Of a DNA stretch of 64,000 bases, positions 57,114 to 64,000 are shown piece by piece. A program made the position numbers and the translations under genes. The DNA is taken from contig NC_057796.1 in assembly GCF_018294505.1 (NCBI RefSeq), positions 186,582,270 through 186,646,269 of the forward strand, in the 5' to 3' direction. Origin of the DNA: Triticum aestivum. Lineage: Eukaryota > Streptophyta > Magnoliopsida > Poales > Poaceae. Every line of letters begins with the position of its first letter. Position 1 is the stretch's first letter. Below the pieces are notes generated by a model. It saw nothing but the letters and a program-made list of their open reading frames with translations. It was not told the DNA's origin and did not search any database.

Positions 57114-58750
57114 TAAGCTTGCTAAGCATCTTGCCAGCATTATGGGTACCCAGGATATTGTTTCTCGAACTCTTCTGAAGTGGCTTCAGTTCTGGACTTG
57201 TTTTGCTGCGGCGTTTATATGCTGCTTTGTTCCCTATATTTGCACTGGTGGCGAACTTTGATGCCCACTGGATGTAATATGTGTAATAGCCGTGATAGCC
57301 TAGCATAAGCTGCTTTCTTATTTATTTCGTTGTTGTCTTGTTTATTTGTTTGCTTGTAGTGAGTGCAGTTCTTTTTCGCGGTTTGCTAGTGGCTGCAATA
57401 ACCTATTTTTTAAAACTAGGCCACAATAACTATGGGCTAATATTTACTGTAGTGACACTGGGCCTCCTACGGGCCGTAGAAACAGTAGGCCTTCTATGGG
57501 CCGTAGAAACAGTAGGCCTTCTACGGGCCATAGAAACAATGGGCCTTCTACGGGCCGTAGAAACAATGGGCCTTCTACGGGCCGTATCATCAATGGGCCT
57601 TATACGGGCCGTATGATCGATTGGCCAAACATGGGCCAATAACAGGCCGCATTATGGCCATAAACGGGCTAGAGTTGGAATCGTCCGTTCATGGGCCGAC
57701 CATAACGGGCCATCGTTAATAGGCCGTATTTGATGACGCTATGAAAACGGCCCAACGTATTAACGGACCACAAACGGGCCGACTGTAACCACGGGCTGAA
57801 TTTGGCCCACAAGCAGAAAATGACAGTAACGGGCCGTAAGTAAACGAATGCTGGAAATGAGCCCAAGAATAAATGGGCTCTGAGAAGGCCGAAAGATAAC
57901 ATGGGCTGGAAACGGCCCAACGGAATGATGGGCCGTTAATGGGTATAAAGTGATACACTGTTCATTACGGGCCAGTTTCACCACGGGCTGTTAATGGGTA
58001 TAAAGTGATACACTGTTCATTACGGGCCAGTTTCACCACGGGTCGTTAATAGGCCAAGAGTTACATAGGGCCTCGTATGGGCCGAAAGACGTCATGGGCC
58101 ATACATGGGCCAGAAGTGAAAACGGGCTAGAATCATATTGGATGGCCCAGATGATGCTACTGGGCCTAATTCGGATAGGGCGTAACGGGCCTTGGGTTAG
58201 CGGGCCGTAAATGGGCTATATGCGAATAGACCGTTAACAGGCTTTCCATGGGCCGGCCCGCCACCTTTTGACCAAGTCAAATGGGCCGGCCTTTTCACAG
58301 GAATGGGCCTCTGTTGGGCCATGCCATGTGTCGACGTATCATAGGCGCCTTCTGTCCAATGAGTGGATGACATCTGTCCCAACGATGAGCCGACACGTGT
58401 TTCCTCCAGCCAATGATGATTTTACACGTGGAAAATCCCCATTGGTCGGGGCTGTCAACGGGTTATCGGATCCAAAACCCGACCCGATAGCTTAACGACG
58501 TTCCGTTACGGTGGATGCCACGTGTCGGTCACCCTTGACGAAAGCACTTCTGTGACGCGCGATTTATCATCATGGAAGTGGACACTTCCATGAAGATAAT
58601 TTTGGTAATGTCATGGAACACTTCTACGACAGCACAGGTATGACTATCTTGATTCTGTCATAAATTTTTCATGGATGTACATGCATGACAAAAAACGCGA
58701 CCTACTGTGACAAACACGTATCATCACGGAAGTGTATTTTTTTTGTAGTG
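57114..58750. mobile_element. Caspar-like CACTA copy 1, right end only
   Basis: From 57114 it parallels 62015 onward: the last codons of a CACTA gene (NKLAKHLASIMGTQDIVS), its 3' untranslated part, the GGGCC-rich subterminal region and the terminus TTTTTTTTGTAGTG at 58750. It is truncated on the left against element H. Its right terminus abuts sequence that looks like an intron of copy 2. Confidence 0.75.
57417..58330. repeat. Caspar-like subterminal repeats, copy 1 (GGGCC motifs)
   Basis: Dozens of short motifs such as ACGGGCCGTAGAAACAATGG and ATGGGCCGTTAATGG occur in both orientations. A 55-bp unit starting GTTAATGGGTATAAAG is tandemly duplicated at 57935-58044; copy 2 has it once. Open frames here (for example 57338-57616) are products of the repeats. 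Confidence 0.7.
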
Positions 58751-59139
58751 TGACATGCTACTTTATCGTCGTGTTCACCTATTAGACTCCGAGTCAGGTC
58801 AAACTAATGCTGAAACTTGAGTTTTTAAATGGTTGTGGGGTACATATTGGGGCAGCAATCAGTACTATCTGGTTAATTGGGGTGTCCACTATGAGTTTCA
58901 TGTTGGGTGCAAACAAACATTAAAGGAGCCATTATCTGTATTTTTTAACTAAAGCTATTATCTGCCTGCTATCATTTGTTTTGGGTCTATCCACAGTTTG
59001 CTACCATCACTCTGGATTTGTGCATGCACTCCTCACATAGTCTCACTATGTTTTATTCCTATGCATGTTAGTTACTGTACACAATGGCACTGAACATGTA
59101 GAGCAAAAGAGACGAGCCTTGCGTGGTAATAAAATTTCA

Positions 59140-59275
59140 TGCAGACGTCGCTCCACGGTGGGCGCAAAGGCAGCCCCCCTCCACCCATTTCAGATCATAA
59201 TCAAGAGGAAGATAACTGTTCTAAGGGGGATTCAGAAGGAGAAGACCACTCCTATTTACCCCCTGAGGTCTTCGC
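59140..59275 (+). pseudogene. Caspar-like gene, exon-like segment a
   Basis: The frame reads SDHNQEEDNCSKGDSEGEDH, then SYLPPEVFALTWHAD. It aligns with the C-terminal half of exon-like segments b and c (SYYPPEVYAQTWQG). Exon borders are not certain. Confidence 0.45.
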
Positions 59276-59586
59276 TCTAACTTGGCATGCTGATGTTGGT
59301 AATATCATGCATATGGTGCCTTGCATTGCTTACTGGATACATCAAATATGTCATCTGCTTAGTTTAGACATGCTTTGTGTCAATGCCATCTGTTTAGTTT
59401 CTTTATCGTATATGTGAATCATGCAATGCCATCTTGTTTAGCCAAGCATCATATATGTGAATTTTGCAATGCCACCCTGGTTAGCCAGTCATCTTATATG
59501 TGAATTATATCATGCCATCATTTTTTTATTACGTGTTAAATTTGTCAACATTTTTAGTACATTCAATTACTCTTCCTGTGCATCAG

Positions 59587-59758
59587 CCACTCGGCATGGT
59601 CATGGAAAAATCTGAAGTGGCAACAAGGTCTTCAGAGCAGACAATGCTATCTGACGAAGCGCATGTCTTGCTGGTTACGGGTAGCTCCTCGGAGGAGGAT
59701 TCAGAGACAGTTGACTAGTCCTATTTTGCCCACGAGGTGCACGCTCTAAATTGGCAGG
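59587..59758 (+). pseudogene. Caspar-like gene, exon-like segment b
   Basis: This 172-bp segment lies between an acceptor (TGTGCATCAG) and a donor (GCAGG|GTTATG). It reads PLGMVMEKSEVATRSSEQTM, then a stop (TAG, 59716-59718), then SYFAHEVHALNWQ. It is nearly a duplicate of segment c, 536 bp downstream. Confidence 0.5.
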
Positions 59759-60122
59759 GTTATGTTTCTCATATCGTGCGTATGGTATCTTGCATTGCTA
59801 TGTCATTTGCTTAGTTTAGACATGCTTTGTGTGAATGCCACCTGTTTAGTGTCTAATTACCATATATGTGAATTATGCGATGCCATCTTGTTGCAAGACA
59901 TTATATATGTGAATTATGCAATGCTATCTTGTTGCAAGGCATTATATATGTGAATTATGCAATGCTATCTTGTTGCAAGGCATTATATATGTGAATTATG
60001 CAATGCCATGCTGTTTAGCCAAGCGTCATATATGTGAATTATATCATGCCGTCCTTTTTTTGTATTTCTTGTTGCATTTGTCGACAATGTTTGTATATTC
60101 AACTGGTCTTCCTGTGCATCAA
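59759..60122 (+). repeat. Intron-like spacer with 41-bp tandem repeats
   Basis: Copies of ATATATGTGAATTATGCAAT start at 59862, 59903, 59944, 59985 and 60028, a period of 41 bp with the last interval 43 bp. More degraded copies lie near 59417-59510 and 60390-60700. They lie in the spacers between exon-like segments. Confidence 0.75.
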
Positions 60123-60294
60123 CCATTTGAATTGGTGATGGAGAAATCTGGAGTGAAAGCAAGGTCTTCAGAGCAGACAATGCTATCTTCTGAAGCAGAT
60201 ATCTTGCTGGTTACAGCTAGCTCTTTAGAGGAGGATTCAGAGGCAGATGACCAGTCCTATTATCCCCCTGAGGTGTATGCTCAAACTTGGCAGG
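60123..60294 (+). pseudogene. Caspar-like gene, exon-like segment c
   Basis: This is 172 bp, the same length as segment b. It reads PFELVMEKSGVKARSSEQTM, then LLVTASSLEEDSEADD and SYYPPEVYAQTWQ, fully open. Its acceptor is mutated (TGTGCATCAA instead of CAG), so it may no longer be spliced in. Confidence 0.5.
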
Positions 60295-60788
60295 GTTATA
60301 TTACTCATATCATGCATATGTTGTATTGCAATCCTTAGTTTTTACATCATATGCACAATATTGAATGCCATCTCCTTAGTTGACACATCATATATGCGAT
60401 TGCCCTCTGCTCACTTGCTTAGTATATAAATCATACATTTGAATTATATCATGCCAAGATGTTTACATAGACAGCATGTATCTGAACTATGGCATGCCAA
60501 CCCATTTTCTAAAGACATAATATAGTTATATCATCTCATCCTTTTTACATAGTCATCATATTTTGAATTATGTCATTCTATCCTGTTTAGTTAGCCATCA
60601 TACATTTGAAATTGTGTCATGCTATCCTGTTTAATTAGCCATCATATATGTGAAATTATGTCCTGCTATTCTGTTTGGTTAGACAACATAAATGTGAATT
60701 ATTTCAAGCCCTGTTTTCTTCCCTACTATCCATTGCACCTGTCTATCTTACAATGTCTGTACATTCAATTACTTTTCTTGTTTATCAG

Positions 60789-61151
60789 CCATTTCAATTG
60801 GAGGGGGTGATGGCAGTATCTGTGGGAGTAAAAACACGGTCTTCAGAAAAGATTGTTCTACATGTCGATGCAGATAGAACCACGGTTGTACTTGCCCAAG
60901 AACCAGCCCCACCACACATAACTCAGACTCACGCAGATTGTACCCCTACCCAGTTGGACAGAGAACCAGCTACACCACTTCTAACCCCAACCCCAGTAGA
61001 TAGTAACCCTGTTCTAGTTGGCACAGCACCGTCTCCACCACAGAGCATCAAAACACGAGCAGTTAGTAAGGCAACTGCAGTGCCCAAAGCACGAGGACCA
61101 CCACTCTGAACCCCAAGTCAACGCTTAAAGTAGAAGAAGAATTGTTCTCAG
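60789..61151 (+). pseudogene. Caspar-like gene, exon-like segment d
   Basis: After acceptor TTTATCAG it reads PFQLEGVMAVSVGVKTRSSE, homologous to the start of b and c. It then diverges into a Pro/Thr-rich region (APPHITQTHADCTPTQLD). A TGA is reached near 61107. The donor is CTCAG|GTAGGG. Confidence 0.5.
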
Positions 61152-61631
61152 GTAGGGTTCCATAGCTATGGTTCATACTACTTTGCTCTTGCATCACTGT
61201 ATTTACTCATACCAACTAATTTCAAATTGAAGGATGCAATTGAAACTCCAATGGCGCAACAGGTATGTTTTAAACCTGTTTCTTTAACGTGTTTGCTGTT
61301 GTAACTTGCTCTATGTTGATTTCAGTTTCAATTGAATAAACAGTTATGTTCTCATGCCATGCACATTACAAGTGCTGTTATTGCTGTGTAGTTTCCCACA
61401 CTTATATTTTGTCTATGCTGCTTTGTCTTAAATAGATATGATTCAAACCATATCTATCTTGATTTGGCAACATAAACCAGAATGATATAGACCATACAGT
61501 GACCATACTACATAGATATATGTTGGTTTCATGCTGTTATCCTGTCCACCTTACTACTGAACTGGTTTACCAAAATGAGTTTCATATGCTACATTGTAAA
61601 CCTGTGATGTGTTTGTTTGTTTCTCTTTTAG

Positions 61632-62068
61632 AACACGGATAAAATATTGTAGAAGAGTACCCCGTTATGCAATGGTAAAGGAAGTAATGCAGATAAGGTT
61701 CAAGATAGTGAGACATCCCTGTTGGTCTACAAGAAAGCTGATAATAACTATATTGAGGACACTGAGACAACCCCAAAGTCATGTCTTGATGTAGTGTTCG
61801 AGTTACTGGCTACTACTGCTGGCACCAGCTCTTCGAACTCGCTGCCTGAATCATTTCGGCTTCTTGAGTCTCAACTTCAAGTTGAAAGACATTGATCAGA
61901 TGTTATGCGACAGGAAGCCGAAGGACTGAGGAAGTCCCTGCAGAATTCATATGCATAATTTCTGGTGCAACAGCAAGTGTTGGAGGATTTAAGAGCCAAA
62001 CAAGAGAATGTTAATAAGCTTGCTAAGCATCTTGCCAGCATTATGGGTACCCAGGATATTGTTTCTTG
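61632..62068 (+). pseudogene. Caspar-like gene, last exon with coiled-coil C-terminus
   Basis: After acceptor TCTTTTAG, the best frame gives SNADKVQDSETSLLVYKKAD, LPESFRLLESQLQVERH, RQEAEGLRKSLQNSYA and FLVQQQVLEDLRAKQENVNK, ending SIMGTQDIVS. The heptad pattern suggests a coiled coil, as in DNA-binding accessory (TnpA-like) proteins of CACTA elements. Two internal stops (after VERH and SYA) break it. The same terminal residues are found in copy 1 at 57114. Confidence 0.5.
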
Positions 62069-62349
62069 AGCTCTTCTGAAGTGGTTTCAGTTCTGGACTT
62101 GTTTTGCCGCGGTGTTTATTTGCACTGGTCGCCAACTTTGACAACCAGTGTATATGATATGTTCCTTTGTTCCCTATATTTGCACTGGTGGCAAACTTTG
62201 ATGCCCAGTGGATGTAATATGTGTAATAGCCGTCATATCCTAGCGTAAGTTGCTTGCTTATTTATTTCCTTGTTGTCTTGTTCTTTTTTCGCTGTTTGCT
62301 AGTGGCCGCAATAACCTATTTTTAAAAACTAGCCCACAATAACCATAGG

Positions 62350-63120
62350 CTACATATTTACTGTAGTTACCATGGGCCTCCTACGGGCCGTAGAAACAAT
62401 GGGCCTTCTACGGGCCGTAGCATCAATGGGCCTTCTACGTGCCGTATGATCGTAGGCCAATCATGGGCCAATAACAGACCGCATTATGGGCCGTAAACGG
62501 GCTAGATTTGGAATCGTCCGTTCATGGCCGACAATAACAGGCCATCGTTAGTCGGCCGTATTTGATAACGTTACGAAAACGGCCCAACGGAGTAACAGGC
62601 CGCAAATGGGCCGATTGTAATCGCGGGCTGAATTTGGCCCACAGGCAGAAAAGGCCAATGACGGGCCATAAGTAACCGAATGCTGGAAATGAGCCCAAGA
62701 ATAAATGGTCCCTGAGAAGGCCTAATGATAACACGGGTTGGAAACGGCCCAATGGAATAATGGGCCGTTAATGGGTATAAAGGGGTACACTGTTCATTGC
62801 GGGCCAGATTCACCACGGGCCGTTAATGGGCCAAGAGTTACAAATGGTCTCATATGGGCCAAAAGACATCATGGGCCATACATCGGCCGGAAGTTACAAT
62901 GGGCTGGAATCATATTAGAAGGCCGAGATGAAGCTACTATGCTTAATTCGGATAGGCTGTAATGGGCCTTGAGTTAGCGGGCCATAAATGGGCTATATAC
63001 GAATAGGCCGTTAACAGGCTTTCCGTGGGCCGGCCCGTTACCTTTTAACCAAGTCAAACGGGCCAGCCTTTTCACCGGAATGGGCCTCTGTTGGGCCGTG
63101 CAACGTGTCGATGTATCATA
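62350..63120. repeat. Caspar-like subterminal repeats, copy 2 (GGGCC motifs)
   Basis: It is collinear with 57417-58330. CGGGCCGTAG and ATGGGCC motifs recur in both orientations and lead into the terminal region shared by both copies. Confidence 0.7.
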
Positions 63121-63525
63121 GGCGCCTCCTGTCCAATGAATGGATGACATCTGTCCCAACGGTGAGCCAACACGTGTTTCCTCCGGCCAATGAGAATTTT
63201 ACACGTGGAATCCTCTGGTCCGGGCTGTTAGCGGGTTATCGGATCCAAAACCGGACCCGGTAGCTTAACGGCGTTCCGTTATGGTGGATGCCACATGCCG
63301 GTCACCCTTGACGAAAGCACTTCCATGACGTATGATTTATCGTCATGGAAGTGGACAATTCCGTGATGATAATTTTGGTAATGTCATGGAACACTTCTAC
63401 GACAGCACAGGTATGACTATCTTGATTCTGTCATAAATTTGTCATGGATGTACATGCATGACAGAAAACGTGACCTACTGTGACAAACACGTATCATCAC
63501 GGAAGTGTCTTTTTTTGTAGTGTAG

Positions 63526-64000
63526 ATTTCCACGATCTAGCCCCAAATTCCTTCCTCAACATCTTGGCATTAATTGTCGTGTGCGAGGCCTTCCTCCGCA
63601 TCCCACCCCACTTCAGATTATGGCTAAAGATCTTCAACGTGAAGCCGAAAGTGGTGGATGATCAGCGTGCAGAGTGCGTAGGCGCCATGGTGATGAAATA
63701 GTCCAATGTCACATGGCCCATAGGCACCTTTGTGGAGACCGTCAAAGGGTGGCAACAACAGTTGTTCTACGTCACAGAGCCCCGTGACACCACCTGGGCC
63801 GCAGCTCCCGAATTCAAGTCCAGGCCCCCAATGCTGCTTACCTCCTGGCTAAAAAAGGGCCTGGACTGGGCGTCGTCGGACGAGGTGTCAGCGCTGCAGA
63901 TGCGCATCAAGAGCATGGTGGACAAGAACATCAAGCTTGTCAATGTGATCCAGGTGATGCTTTTTCGCCGGATCCTTCCTTGCCAAAGTCGGACTTGCCA
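63526..64000 (+). pseudogene. Element J: putative gypsy-type transposon protein, partial
   Basis: A plus-strand frame immediately beyond the CACTA terminus reads DLAPNSFLNILALIVVCEAF, then LRIPPHFRLWLKIFNVKPK. This is the start of the 'putative gypsy type transposon' domain common in Tat-like grass elements. A TAG at 63699-63701 interrupts it. The same frame then continues GWQQQLFYVTEPRDTTWAAA, then SWLKKGLDWASSDEVSALQM, to the window edge. The N-terminus is cut off by the Caspar-like insertion. The function is unknown; it lies in the gag-proximal part of such elements. Confidence 0.72.

Larger units (their letters stand above)
58751..63522 (+). mobile_element. Caspar-like CACTA copy 2, right part
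   Basis: It holds the 3' half of a CACTA gene with introns (about 59140-62068), a subterminal GGGCC-repeat region (62350-63120) and the terminus TTTTTTTGTAGTG ending at 63522. Its left part is missing or displaced by copy 1. No TNP2-type transposase is seen in the window. The right flank is TAG (63523-63525). Confidence 0.72.

Noticed and set aside
57338..57616. Repetitive ORF (GLLRAVETMG-type peptide)
   Set aside because: It is an exact translation of the GGGCC subterminal repeats and is not kept in the second copy.

Overview
The window is intergenic chromatin from a large-genome grass, most likely Triticeae (wheat, Aegilops or barley type). I see no intact single-copy host gene, no rRNA or tRNA gene and no CRISPR array. 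Nearly every base belongs to transposable elements inserted into one another, and most of their genes are broken. Lineage and family names below (Athila-, Tekay-, Tat-, Sirevirus-, Jorge- and Caspar-like) are recognised from memory, not from a search. Boundaries, target-site duplications (TSDs) and primer-binding sites (PBSs) are read directly from the sequence.

Left block (1-41704). A Gypsy pol remnant (40633-41704, minus strand) is cut inside its reverse transcriptase by a Jorge-like CACTA transposon. The CACTA right terminus is at 40632 and its left end lies outside the window. Two LTR retrotransposons sit inside the CACTA. Element B (252-20072) is Athila-like and has degraded gag-pol. Element C (21036-38965, TSD CTATC) is non-autonomous. 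Each carries a further insertion. Element A (2851-12570, TSD ATGTC) is a Sirevirus-like non-autonomous Copia element inside B. Element I (26252-36684, TSD TTCGC) is a Tekay-like chromovirus inside C. Removing C restores a roughly 594-bp tandem repeat of the CACTA, and removing I restores one reading frame of C.

Middle block (41705-55966). A truncated LTR element E (41705-45337) is followed by G, a Tat-like LTR (45338-46265 plus 53642-53803). G is split by the complete non-autonomous element F (46266-53641). Beside the G LTR, on the opposite strand, lies a compact gene-like unit. It has a TATA box, a degraded open reading frame for a B3 DNA-binding domain with an acidic tail, and a polyadenylation signal.

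Right block (55967-64000). A Tat-like LTR with the C-terminus of its integrase (H) abuts a truncated Caspar-like CACTA end (57114-58750). That copy lies within an intron of a second copy of the same family (58751-63522), whose gene has duplicated exon-intron units. The second copy in turn interrupts the reading frame of a putative gypsy-type transposon protein that runs off the right edge.

The observations most worth following up are these: (1) element A, whose LTRs carry arrays of a 13-bp palindrome TCGGTnnnACCGA upstream of a TATA box, repeats the same array-plus-TATA arrangement internally, ahead of a second gene that takes the place of pol; (2) the antisense B3-domain gene unit beside the G LTR; (3) an intact extra open reading frame between the PBS and gag of element I; (4) tandem exon duplication in the Caspar-like gene.
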